Part shown: piece by piece, positions 42,701 to 50,209 of the stretch
Position numbering within the stretch: position 1 is the first letter of the stretch
Layout of the letters: each line of letters begins with the position of its first letter
Assembly: GCA_025765615.1 (NCBI GenBank)
Contig: JAIVFJ010000004.1
Span: 248,001-312,000, forward strand
Reading direction: 5' to 3'
From: Zopfochytrium polystomum
Lineage: Eukaryota; Chytridiomycota; Chytridiomycetes; Chytridiales; Chytridiaceae
DNA length: 64,000 bases
Made by a program: the position numbers and the translations under genes
The notes under the pieces: model-generated
The model's input: only the letters and a program-made list of their open reading frames with translations
Database searches by the model: none
Told to the model about the DNA's origin: nothing

Positions 42701-45459
42701 ATTCCACAAGACCTCCATTGAGTTTTTGGGGTTCATTGTGTCTGACAAAGGGATCTCCATGGCACCAGACAAGATCCAAACTATTCTTGAATGGAAGGCT
42801 CCAAATTCCATCAAGGATGTTCAAAGCTTCCTTGGGTTTTGCAACTTCTACAGAACCTTCATTGCCAACTATTCTGCCATAGCCAAGCCTCTCACTGATC
42901 TCACCAAGAAGACCACCAAGTTTGAATGGACCCCAGCAGCAGAGCAAGCCTGGCTAGCTCTTAAGACAGCAACCACAAGTGCACCACTCCTTAAGCATGT
43001 GGATCCCTTGCTTCCCTTCACCTTGGAAACTGATGCCTCAGACTATGCCCTTGGCGCTGTTCTGTCCCAGCCAAGCTCTCAGGACCCCTCTGCTCCTCTG
43101 CACCCAGTGGCATATTACTCCAGGAAGCTGAACAGTGCTGAGTGTAACTACACAGTCCATGACAAGGAGTTGCTTGCAATTGTGGAAGCATTCAAATTCT
43201 GGAGACACTACTTGGCTGGTTCTAAAGGCATCTCTGTCTATTCTGATCACAAGAACCTCACCTTCTTCAGGGCAAGGAGGTTGCTCAAGCAGAGGCATGC
43301 CAGGTGGGCTGAACTGCTCTCTGAGTATGACTTTAAGCTGTGCTATTCTCCTGGTCACCTTAACACTGTGGCTGATGCCCTGTCAAGAAGAACAGACCTT
43401 GCACCTGAAGGGGGAGATGGTTTCACCCCACCATCCAAGACACACCTTTCATTGCTTCCTGACAGTGTGTGGGCCCATGCTATTTCCAAGGACCCCAAGC
43501 CTCACAAGATTCAAATCAGCCAAGAAGAGGAAAAACTTGAGATACTCAAGACAAGGCATGATGCAGCAACAGCTGGACACCCAGGAGAGCACAAGACATA
43601 TGAGCTTGTTTCCAGAGACTTCTACTGGCCAGGCATGAGGAAGTACATCAAGAACTATGTCAGCAGCTGTGAAACCTGTCAAAGAAACAAATCCAGCAGA
43701 CACAAGCCCTATGGACTTCTGGAGCCCCTCCCAATTGCCATCAGCCCTTGGTCATCAATATCCATGGACTTCATTGTGAAACTGCCCCCATCCCATGGAT
43801 TTGACTCTATCCTTGTTGTCATCTGCAGAAGGACAAAGTTGGCCCATTTCATCCCCTGCACTGAGAATATAGATGCACAAGGAACAGCAGACCTGTTTTT
43901 GCAGCACATATTCAGGCTCCATGGGCTGCCTCAGTCAATCATCAGTGACAGAGGACCTCAGTTCAGATCTCAATTTTGGAAAGCACTCACAGCAGCCCTT
44001 GGAATCAAGTCTCAACTGTCAACTGCTTATCACCCTCAGACTGATGGACAAACAGAAAGAACAAACCAGACTCTGGAGCAGTATTTGAGGTGCTATGTCA
44101 GCTATCAACAGGATGATTGGCCCACCCTCCTTCCGCTGGCAGAATTTGCTCTCAACAATTCTCTCCACTCAAGCACCCAGCTATCTCCTTTCTTTGCAAC
44201 CTATGGCTTCAATCCAAGAGGAGATCTTCTGGGACAAGAGACCCTATCCAATGTCCAGGCTCCTGCTGCGGCTTCACACTTACATAAGCTTAAGATCATC
44301 AACTCCTTCCTGGACTCCACCCTGAAGCAAGCCCAAGAAGATGCCTCAAGATTTGCCAACACTCACAGAATGGACCATGACCTTGCTGTGGGTCAGCAAG
44401 TTTGGCTTCTGAGGAAGAACTTGCAGACCAAAAGACCAAGTCCCAAGCTAGACAACCTCAAGTTGGGTCCTTTCAAGATCTTGGAGCAAATCAATCCAGT
44501 CACCTTCAAGCTGGATCTCCCTGCATCCATGAAGATCCACCCAGTTTTCCATGTCAGCCTTTTAGAGAAGTTTGTGGCCAATTCCATTCCAGGCAGAGTT
44601 GTTCCTCCTCCTCCTCCAGTTGAGGTAGAAGGTGAAGAGGAATTTGAGGTTGAACAAATCTTGGATGCCAAGTGGTTTGGAAGAACACTCAAGTTCCTTG
44701 TTAAGTGGAAAGGTTACTCAGATGCTGACAACACCTGGGAGCCTGAGTCAAACCTCACTCACTGCCAAGACCTTCTGCTCGAGTTCAAGACCAGGTACCC
44801 CACCAAGTTGCAGAAGAGGCCTAAAAGGGGGAGATGATGTTATGAATCACCCTCTGGAAACCTCTGGAACCTTCTAGAACATTCCTTCATGGAACCTTGT
44901 GGAACCTTCTGGAACCTTCTTTGCTTTCCTGACTTGTCTTGTTGTCATTGGTATCATTGGTATCATTGCATTACTAATTGCTCTTTCTGGAACTTTCTTG
45001 GAGTCTTGACAAGGAACACTCTCAAAAGGTATAAAAGGGGGATGGGGGACCTGTCCCATCCCTCAAGTGAATTATTGTTTCCAATACAATCATCACTCCT
45101 CTCAGTTCCTTGTCTGCCTTGTCCTGTCCTGCCCTGTTCCTGACAGATTGGAGCTCTAGTAGCGAGATCCAGTTCAGTGAGTAGACAGGAGCACCTATGG
45201 ACCGCACGCAGTTAGCATCACAATGTCCATGAACCATGATGGCACCAACTTCAACTTTTTAAGGGTTCCCATGAAGCAAGTCCAGCCGAAGTGCGTGGCG
45301 GTCCTGCAGTGGTGGCAATTGCGTGCGGCGGGCTGCAGCATCGTCACGGAATGGTACACCAGCGCCGCAATAGACGGCACACGCACGTGGCGGTGCTGCA
45401 TGGTGGGCGACAGCGTCCGTGGCAGCGGATGGCATCAGTTTCACGAGATGGGCAAGTGA
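39798..45459 (+). CDS. Putative small two-exon gene whose only intron contains the retrotransposon
   Basis: Exon 1 (39798-39861) reads MDLSAAAMSQAFKKKAVREL and ends TCA G before GTGTCA. Exon 2 (45212-45459) begins after ACGCAG and completes the codon in the frame that runs MSMNHDGTNFNFLRVPMKQV, VAVLQWWQLRAAGCSIVTEW, WHQFHEMGK and stop. The phase-1 junction fits exactly, and removing the 5215-bp element with one 5-bp target copy leaves a 130-bp intron, normal for this locus. The predicted product has about 103 residues and no known family; the LQWWQLRAAG part recalls the WW-type repeats of the downstream array. This is an inference from frame and splice signals only; the two exons may belong to different genes. 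Confidence 0.35.
39931..40238 (+). repeat. 5' LTR
   Basis: TGTTATGAATCACC...CCTGTTCCTGACA, 308 bp. It has several GGAACCTTCT-type short repeats in U3 and a TATA box near the middle. Confidence 0.96.
40123..40158 (+). promoter_or_regulatory. LTR promoter: TATAAAA box and predicted transcription start
   Basis: TATAAAA at 40123-40129, preceded by AAAGG. The predicted start A40158 lies 35 nt downstream of the first T, a normal Pol II spacing, and is exactly where the 11-nt self-primer sequence begins. An imperfect hairpin (GATGGGGGAC..GTCCCATC) lies between. The same arrangement, at lower quality, is kept in the solo LTR at 63226. Confidence 0.75.
40241..40251 (+). other. Self-priming primer-binding site
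   Basis: ATAATTCACTT, 2 nt after the LTR end, is the exact reverse complement of AAGTGAATTAT at 40158-40168 in the LTR, the predicted first 11 nt of the RNA. It does not look like a tRNA 3'-end complement (no TGG start). This matches the Tf1/Tf2 mechanism in which the RNA 5' end folds back and is cleaved to prime minus-strand synthesis. Confidence 0.8.
40279..41202 (+). CDS. gag: Gag polyprotein of the chromovirus
   Basis: ATG 40279 to TGA 41200-41202, 307 residues. The Gln/Leu-rich N-terminus (LQEQVLHQQHQLQQQLHQQE) is followed by a capsid-like helical region with LLSGQAQSWYRSLPSTP, LEATFGDPYASWTTRSKLKH and YTNQFKQLARDSGYND, typical of the retrotransposon Gag family. A single CCHC zinc knuckle CFYCGSKEHAVKDC precedes a basic tail. 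It forms the particle shell and binds RNA. The last 28 bases before the stop contain the -1 frameshift heptamer, so a fraction of ribosomes should continue into pol. Nothing is broken. Confidence 0.95.
   Translation: MSDPNNTFPDATAFQALMDQLQALSRQTHQLQEQVLHQQHQLQQQLHQQEHQALPLPQANQAREPKVPSPDKFTGLAKDLRNFMATVENVILLQPSRFPSEQVKVLFTSTLLSGQAQSWYRSLPSTPTTLQELWEGLEATFGDPYASWTTRSKLKHIKQGKQSCVAYTNQFKQLARDSGYNDAALMELYHDGLHESIQDMLSQSLHIPETLEEYILLAIKIDNRLYSKRLKQRQVGTTSRLTPVPQALTVPEPMQVDAVETLPKGPLSQEEKTRRAQQGLCFYCGSKEHAVKDCPRKKHPNSQVQAH
41175..41220 (+). promoter_or_regulatory. Programmed -1 ribosomal frameshift signal between gag and pol
   Basis: The heptamer C CCA AAC (41175-41181) sits in the gag frame as X XXY YYZ. 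A 5-nt spacer (TCCCA) follows, then a hairpin with the 8-bp perfect stem GGTCCAGG (41187-41194) / CCTGGACC (41213-41220) and an 18-nt loop that contains the gag TGA. Slipping one base back reads CCC AAA CTC, which is the pol frame. Confidence 0.85.
41178..44837 (+). CDS. pol: Pol polyprotein: protease, reverse transcriptase, RNase H, integrase, chromodomain
   Basis: The frame is -1 relative to gag and open to TGA 44835-44837, directly abutting the 3' LTR; about 1,219 residues after the slip site. In order: aspartic protease ALIDSGSSCNIID; a Ser/Gln/His-rich linker with repeated SQSKIQ-like steps; RT with GGLRPCVDYRDLNEMTVKNR and YLDDILVF; RNase H with ETDASDYALGAVL; integrase zinc finger (HPGEHKTYEL..CETC) and catalytic D,D-x-E (MDFIVKLPP, ISDRGPQF, then GQTERTNQTLEQYL); and a C-terminal chromodomain with EVEQILDAK and FLVKWKGYSDADNTWEP. 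The chromodomain aromatic residues are present, suggesting targeting to methylated-histone chromatin. No stop or frameshift interrupts it. Confidence 0.96.
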   Translation, partial: KLPGPGSLRGNSLDPPPSCPCFITTTSTTNTSDSKPHQLTMDVKIQLSPKSTITTKALIDSGSSCNIIDATLAKSCAIPTIKKSTPLKVHFANHALFKEISHETKLNLHIQDFPPSMVNLEVLDLGSPTFSVILGLPWLQAQNPAIDWVTGQVQPPPIGTVTQNSSQAPKSHALKPLIQDSQPAKTQVPQFTVHSQDSSRAHRAHSHGHDSCSQNPQSKIQVPQFTVHIQDSSSTAHSLCQEQNSQSKIQESQFPVKNSSPTAEEHDNLDPSDLLLASKLPKEYLPYADVFSKTKADLLPAQRPYDCEIPLKDETCSPPFKPLYHLSPPEAKALQEYIEEMLNKGFIQPSKSPAGAPIFFVKKKDGGLRPCVDYRDLNEMTVKNRYPLPLISELLDKLSHARIFSKIDLRGAYNLVRIKPQDQWKTAFRCKYGHFEYLVMPFGLTNAPAIFQGMMNDIFRDILDLFVIVYLDDILVFSSDTASHMGHVKTVLERLRQHHLYAKLEKCEFHKTSIEFLGFIVSDKGISMAPDKIQTILEWKAPNSIKDVQSFLGFCNFYRTFIANYSAIAKPLTDLTKKTTKFEWTPAAEQAWLALKTATTSAPLLKHVDPLLPFTLETDASDYALGAVLSQPSSQDPSAPLHPVAYYSRKLNSAECNYTVHDKELLAIVEAFKFWRHYLAGSKGISVYSDHKNLTFFRARRLLKQRHARWAELLSEYDFKLCYSPGHLNTVADALSRRTDLAPEGGDGFTPPSKTHLSLLPDSVWAHAISKDPKPHKIQISQEEEKLEILKTRHDAATAGHPGEHKTYELVSRDFYWPGMRKYIKNYVSSCETCQRNKSSRHKPYGLLEPLPIAISPWSSISMDFIVKLPPSHGFDSILVVICRRTKLAHFIPCTENIDAQGTADLFLQHIFRLHGLPQSIISDRGPQFRSQFWKALTAALGIKSQLSTAYHPQTDGQTERTNQTLEQYLRCYVSYQQDDWPTLLPLAEFALNNSLHSSTQLSPFFATYGFNPRGDLLGQETLSNVQAPAAASHLHKLKIINSFLDSTLKQAQEDASRFANTHRMDHDLAVGQQVWLLRKNLQTKRPSPKLDNLKLGPFKILEQINPVTFKLDLPASMKIHPVFHVSLLEKFVANSIPGRVVPPPPPVEVEGEEEFEVEQILDAKWFGRTLKFLVKWKGYSDADNTWEPESNLTHCQDLLLEFKTRYPTKLQKRPKRGR
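44823..44834 (+). other. Polypurine tract
   Basis: AAAAGGGGGAGA lies immediately upstream of the 3' LTR, overlapping the last pol codons. It is the expected plus-strand primer site. Confidence 0.85.
44838..45145 (+). repeat. 3' LTR
   Basis: 308 bp, no difference from the 5' LTR found by eye. It is followed by the target duplication GATTG. Confidence 0.96.
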
Positions 45460-46134
45460 CGGGAATTTTGATGAATCACCGTTGCGCTCTCGCCTCCCAC
45501 AGTCACTGCGGTTCCTGCGGGAAGTATGGCTGGCTGTGGCTGTGACCTCAAGTCGGTTCGGCCAACAGGTAGGTACCTCCTGTGCGACTGTTGCCAACCG
45601 TATTGTGCGAGGATTCGCTGTAGTGGCAGTAGGAGTTCTAGGGGGCGGAGGAGGTGTGGGAGGAATCGCTCCAGGCGGAGGAGGTGGGGGAGGAATCGCT
45701 GCCGGCAGAGCAGGTCGGGGAGGAATTGTTGCGACGACAGCTGTAAGGACAGCAAAGAGGGCAAGAGCGAGCGCGAGCGCAAGCGTGGGTTTGCAGCCGA
45801 TGGCAGCGTTCCGACGGCGGCCCCGTCGTGCAGAGTACCCCGTTGGCGGGGACGGCCGACTGGGCGGCGGTTGGCAGGAGCAGGAGACTCCAACTCACTT
45901 TAAGTTATTATTATTGTTCTTGTACCGAACAAAACCAAAAGAGGGGGACAGAGAGTGGAGACAGAAAGAACGAGAGGCTTCGGGGCTTGTTTTTTCTTTT
46001 TCTTCTCTGTCTTCCTTTCTTTCTCCTTCTTCCTCTTTGCATTTTTTATCAATTTTCGTGGATTTCAAACTAATAATAACACTAACTTCGTTTTGTCTCT
46101 GCAAGGAAAAGTGAGACACACACACGGCCGTCTC
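45460..46134. other. Region upstream of F-box/WW copy A, duplicated at 48270-48660
   Basis: This stretch is homologous to the region before copy B. Both strands carry open frames: plus, ESPLRSRLPQSLRFLR followed by a Gly-rich run; minus, a hydrophobic LALALALALFAVLTAVVATI followed by Pro-rich sequence. Within the ESPLRSRLPQSLRFLR block the three differences between copies are silent in the plus frame and replacement in the minus frame, favouring plus, but further along both frames change about equally. I could not settle a gene model. Confidence 0.35.
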
Positions 46135-47187
46135 ATGGCAACATCGCCGACCAACGACGCCCCACCACTGCGACAGACCGGGCTGCAGCCGTTAGCCCCC
46201 GTGCGGCGCATCTGGAAGCGGCTTCTGCTGCGCGCGGGATACGCCAGAGCGCCAACTTCCCTGCAGATCTTGTCCTCTGAGCTTCTCATAACAGAGATCT
46301 GCCTTCACCTTGCCGATCTGCGCACTCGCTACCTGCTCGCCACCCTCTGTCGGCGCCCAACGATCCAGGCCCACGCCATTTGCAGCATGCGTGCCGCTGC
46401 GGGTCTGAAAGAGTCGGACAACTTTGCGATGCTCCGCTTTTGCCAAAAGCACTTGCCCGCGGACAAATTCAGTGCACTCTACTCGAGCAGGCTGATTGAC
46501 CACAGCGCCTACCGCAAGGATACTATGCGATATCTTCAAAAATGGAAGAAAAGTGGGCTCCCGCTCAAGTACACTGAGAGTGCACTCGACTTCGCCATCA
46601 AATACGGCCGGATCGACGTCGTAAAGTGGTGGATTGCAAGCGGGCTCGATGTCAAGTACAGCGAGTGGGGAATGGACGCGGCAACGATCGAAGGAGATAT
46701 TGAGATGCTTCAGTTCATGAAAGACTGCGGACTTCCGCTCAAGTACTCCGCGGATGGAATCGACAAGGCGTGCCTGAAAGAACGAATCAAGTCCTTGAAC
46801 TGGTGGAAAGCGAGTGGGCTCGAACTAAAGTACTCGCATAGGGCCTTGGACAACGCCTGCCGCACCATGTTCGGAGAAGATATTTTGAACTGGTGGCGCG
46901 ACAACAATCTCGAGTTTCTGTACTCTGAAAACGCGTTTCGCGCAGCTTCATTGAGGTGCGACGTCGAAATGTTGCAGTGGTGGAAAGACAGCGGGTTGGA
47001 GCTTTGGTGTGATGTTACAGTGCTCATGGATGCTGGTTTCGCGAAGGTCCTGGACTGGTGGAAAGATCGTTCAGGCACCGACTTTGTTGAGCAGGTGCTG
47101 AGGGATGAAGGGTGGAAGCAGTTTATGCGGGAAGACGCTCGCGAAAAGAAGAGGATGGACGTTGTCGAGTGGTGGGACAAGCACTGA
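46135..47187 (+). CDS. F-box-like protein with ankyrin-like WW/KYS repeats, copy A
   Basis: ATG 46135 to TGA 47185-47187, 350 residues, single exon. The N-terminus has RRIWKRLLLRAGYAR, then an F-box-like helix set LSSELLITEICLHLADLRTR followed by YLLATLCRR. The rest is a series of about 33-residue ankyrin-like repeats with the signature WW.(A/K)SGL(D/E)(V/L)KYS...D.A: VVKWWIASGLDVKYSEWGMD, LNWWKASGLELKYSHRALDN, ILNWWRDNNLEFLYSENAFR, MLQWWKDSGLELWCDVTVLM. The end is highly charged (REDAREKKRMDVVEWWDKH). Such repeat families are expanded in chytrid genomes; function is unknown, but an F-box plus repeats suggests a substrate adaptor. It is a close paralog of copy B. Confidence 0.8.
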   Translation: MATSPTNDAPPLRQTGLQPLAPVRRIWKRLLLRAGYARAPTSLQILSSELLITEICLHLADLRTRYLLATLCRRPTIQAHAICSMRAAAGLKESDNFAMLRFCQKHLPADKFSALYSSRLIDHSAYRKDTMRYLQKWKKSGLPLKYTESALDFAIKYGRIDVVKWWIASGLDVKYSEWGMDAATIEGDIEMLQFMKDCGLPLKYSADGIDKACLKERIKSLNWWKASGLELKYSHRALDNACRTMFGEDILNWWRDNNLEFLYSENAFRAASLRCDVEMLQWWKDSGLELWCDVTVLMDAGFAKVLDWWKDRSGTDFVEQVLRDEGWKQFMREDAREKKRMDVVEWWDKH

Positions 47188-48690
47188 AAGAAGATACAGG
47201 AATCCGGCCTCTTCGTTTTGCCAAACGCTGCGGGGTTTTTTTGTTTGTCCACTGCCCAGAAGAAAGGTGGGAGGTTACTGGACTCAGGTTTATCTTTCCC
47301 TGATTTGCCATGCAGCAGCTCTGCAGTGAATAATTGAAGCGGACGGGTTATTGAAAACTTCTTTTTCGTAGTGTCGCCGCACATGTGCTTTTATCCTTTC
47401 GATAGGAGGTTGAAGGAAAAGATTTTAGGTGAATTTCCACCTTTTCACCCGATCAGCTGCAGCCGCTTATCAGACTTCTTTTTTTCTGTCCTTTCTTGTT
47501 TTCTGTTGGCATCATTGAGTTGTTCTGTCCGGCCTTTTTCTCCTTCGCGGTCCACCGCGGGGACACTCACTGTCTTCCTCAGTGTATATTGTCGGCCGAA
47601 GCTAATCGGAGCGGGCCAAAAAATGTCCCCTCTCTTTTATTCTCCCCGTTTGCTATGATCCCCGCGTTTGTTTCTGCTCATTTCGCTTGCACATCGATAT
47701 ATAAGAAGGAATTCAATGCTGGAGTAATTCGATGTTGAAGGAACAAACCGATCGTCTTGAACGAATCATAAGCAACGCAACACAGCAACAAATACCACTC
47801 AGGAAATGGCACGAGCAGGTGAAGAGCGGCAAAGCAGCAAAAAAAAAGCAGAAACGAAGAGATACCGCAAGGAAGCGGGAGAAGTTGGTATCTGCAATGA
47901 AACAAGGACTAAGGGATCTAAACTGCATTGCTTGAGGTGGGATGTGCATTTCCCCCCCTCGTCCCGCGTTCGGCCTCCTCCTCTCTTTGATTCATTCGAA
48001 ATGCTTGCTTAACTGCTTCCTCGCGGCCTCCCCTGCCAAGCCTGAGATCGTTTCCGCGTCGTCGCGAATCTTGTGAAAACTCGAACAAAGTCACGTGGCA
48101 AGTTAACTCAGTCTTTGAAGCCAAAAACTAGACTCATTTCCAAACCTCGCTGCTCGCCATTGTACCGAAAAGAAATGAAGATTTGTCTGGGGCGGGGTCG
48201 TTGAGTCACGACGGGCGAACAAAATCGTGGGCAGCTCGAATTGTCATCTGCTTTGCACAACCCATTTGATTGAATCACCGTTGCGTTCTCGCCTCCCACA
48301 GTCACTACGGTTTCTGCGGGCAGTGTCGCTGGCTGTGATTGGGACCTCACGGCGGTTCCGCCAACATGTCTGAGATTGGCTCTAGCCGCTGCAATGGCGT
48401 TGGGATTTGCAGCGGTCGGAGGAGGTGGTTGGGGAAGAAGAGGAGCGGTGGAGGAGGTGGTGGGGAAGGAGGAGGTACCGGTGGTGGGGGTGGAGGGGGT
48501 GGGGGAGGAATCGTTGCGGCGACTGTTGAAAGGACAGCAAAGAGGGCAAGTGCGAGCGCGAGCGCAAGTGTGAGTGCGGCGGATGCGAAAGCAGAGTTCC
48601 GACGGCGGCCCCCGCCCAGAGGACCGCGTCGGCAGCGACGGCGACGGCGACAGCATGGACAGTGAGTGCGGGGGACGGACGCAGTGGAGC

Positions 48691-48726
<36 letters not shown>

Positions 48727-49102
48727 GGGCCGCACGGCGCGTTTTGTCTGCAAGAAGGGTTTGTTGTTTTTTCCTCTCTCTTTCTCTCTCTCAAACTTTG
48801 TCATAAAGAGTTGCGGAGAAAAGACCAGACAAACAGAACAAGAAGAAAGAGGCTCAGTTGCAAAACTTGAAGAGACAGAGTTCGAACCCCTTTTTGGACG
48901 CCTTTTTTTTTTATTCTTTTTCTGTCTTCCTCTTCTTGTTCCTGTTCCATTTTGCGATAAATCCACGTTGTTTTTCTGGATCGCGAGTGAATTTCTTTCT
49001 CTTTTTCTTTTCTTTTTTCTCTTTCGTCTCGGGGGCACCTTTTTTTGCGGCGACCCCAAAAGACACAACAACAACAACAACACCCGCCTTCAGTCAGTTC
49101 CA
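47188..49102. other. Spacer between the two F-box/WW copies
   Basis: It contains the 3' flank of copy A, the small ORF at 47732, and then the duplicated upstream block (from about 48270) with Gly-rich/Pro-rich frames, an A-run of about 32 (48692-48723) and T-rich tracts before copy B. Some of this may be 5' UTR of copy B. Confidence 0.4.
47732..47935 (+). CDS. Small basic coiled ORF, unproven
   Basis: ATG 47732 to TGA 47933-47935, 67 residues, strongly charged: MLKEQTDRLERIISNATQQQ, then a Lys/Arg-rich middle (KKKQKRRDTARKREK) and a Leu-rich end. ATATATAAG lies about 35 bp upstream. The charge pattern suggests a helical nucleic-acid-binding peptide. No family; it could be chance. Confidence 0.25.
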   Translation: MLKEQTDRLERIISNATQQQIPLRKWHEQVKSGKAAKKKQKRRDTARKREKLVSAMKQGLRDLNCIA

Positions 49103-50209
49103 ATGACGTCGTACTTGTTGGGATCATCATCATCATCATCATCAGCGCCGTCGCCGTCGAGCAGCAGTGCAGGCGCAAAGGCCACCACCTCCCGACATCC
49201 CGGGGCGCAGCCGCTTGCCCCTATGCGGCGCATCTGGAAGCGTCTCCTTCTGCGCACGGGATACGCCAAAAACCCGACCTTCCTGCAGATCTTGTCCTCA
49301 GAGCTCATCGTGTCCGAGATCTGCCTTCGCCTCGCCGATCCGCACGCTCGCTACCTGCTCGCCAGCCTGTGTCGGCGCCCAACCATCCAAGCCCACGCCC
49401 TCTGCAGCCTGCGTGATGCCGCTGGTCTGAAGGACTCGGACAACTTTTCGATGCTCCGCTTTTGCCAAAAACACCTACCCGAGGAGAAATTTAACGGCCT
49501 CTACTCGAGCAACCTGATCGACAACAGCGCCGAACGCAAAGATACTGTGAGGTATCTTCAGAAGTGGAAGGACAGTGGGCTCCCGCTCAAGTACACTGAG
49601 AATGCCCTCACCCGCGCGATCGACTGGGGCCGGATCGATGTTATCAAGTGGTGGATTGCAAGCGGGCTCGATGTCAAGTACAGCGAGTGGGGAATGGACG
49701 TGGCCACGATAGAAGGAAATATTGAGGTGCTTCAGTTCATGAAAAACAGCGGACTTCCCCTCAAGTACTCGGCGAACGGCATCGACAGGGCGTGTCTGAA
49801 ATTGCAAATCAAGTCCTTGGACTGGTGGAAAGCAAGTGGGCTGGAGTTAAAGTACTCCCACAGAGCCTTGGACAACGCCTGCCGCACCCTGTTCGGCGAA
49901 CGCATTTTGAACTGGTGGCGCGACAACAATCTCGAGTTCCTGTACACCGAAAACGCGTTTCGGGCGGCGTCGTCGAGGGGCGACGTCGAAATGTTGCAGT
50001 GGTGGAAAGACAGCCGGTTGGAGCTTCGGTGCGACGTCACGGTGCTCATGGATGCTGTTAACTCGGAAGTCTTGGACTGGTGGAAGGATCGTTCGGGCAC
50101 CGACTTTGTTGAGCAGGTGCTGAGGGATGAAGGATGGAAACAGTTTATGCGGGAGGACGCTCGCGAAAAGAAGAGGATGGACGCTGTCGAGTGGTGGGAC
50201 AAGCACTGA
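49103..50209 (+). CDS. F-box-like protein with ankyrin-like WW/KYS repeats, copy B
   Basis: ATG 49103 to TGA 50207-50209, 368 residues, single exon. It differs from copy A at the N-terminus, where a Ser-run and SAGAKATTSRHPG precede the shared PLAPMRRIWKRLLLRTGYAK. The F-box-like part (LSSELIVSEICLRLADPHAR) and all repeat units align with copy A: IKWWIASGLDVKYSEWGMDV, LDWWKASGLELKYSHRALDN, LNWWRDNNLEFLYTENAFRA, MLQWWKDSRLELRCDVTVLM. Most differences from copy A are conservative or silent, so both copies look under selection. It is followed at once by a decayed third copy, so the locus is an active tandem array. Confidence 0.8.
   Translation: MTSYLLGSSSSSSSAPSPSSSSAGAKATTSRHPGAQPLAPMRRIWKRLLLRTGYAKNPTFLQILSSELIVSEICLRLADPHARYLLASLCRRPTIQAHALCSLRDAAGLKDSDNFSMLRFCQKHLPEEKFNGLYSSNLIDNSAERKDTVRYLQKWKDSGLPLKYTENALTRAIDWGRIDVIKWWIASGLDVKYSEWGMDVATIEGNIEVLQFMKNSGLPLKYSANGIDRACLKLQIKSLDWWKASGLELKYSHRALDNACRTLFGERILNWWRDNNLEFLYTENAFRAASSRGDVEMLQWWKDSRLELRCDVTVLMDAVNSEVLDWWKDRSGTDFVEQVLRDEGWKQFMREDAREKKRMDAVEWWDKH

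Larger units (their letters stand above)
39931..45145 (+). mobile_element. Complete Ty3/gypsy chromovirus (LTR retrotransposon)
   Basis: 5215 bp bounded by 308-bp LTRs that appear identical and begin TG and end CA. It is flanked by the 5-bp duplication GATTG (39926-39930 and 45146-45150). Internal order is self-priming PBS, gag, -1 frameshift signal, pol (protease, RT, RNase H, integrase, chromodomain), polypurine tract. The RT-RNaseH-IN order plus integrase-terminal chromodomain place it in Chromoviridae of Ty3/gypsy. All reading frames are open. CpG is scarce compared with the flanking host genes. These features point to a recent, possibly active insertion. Confidence 0.97.
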
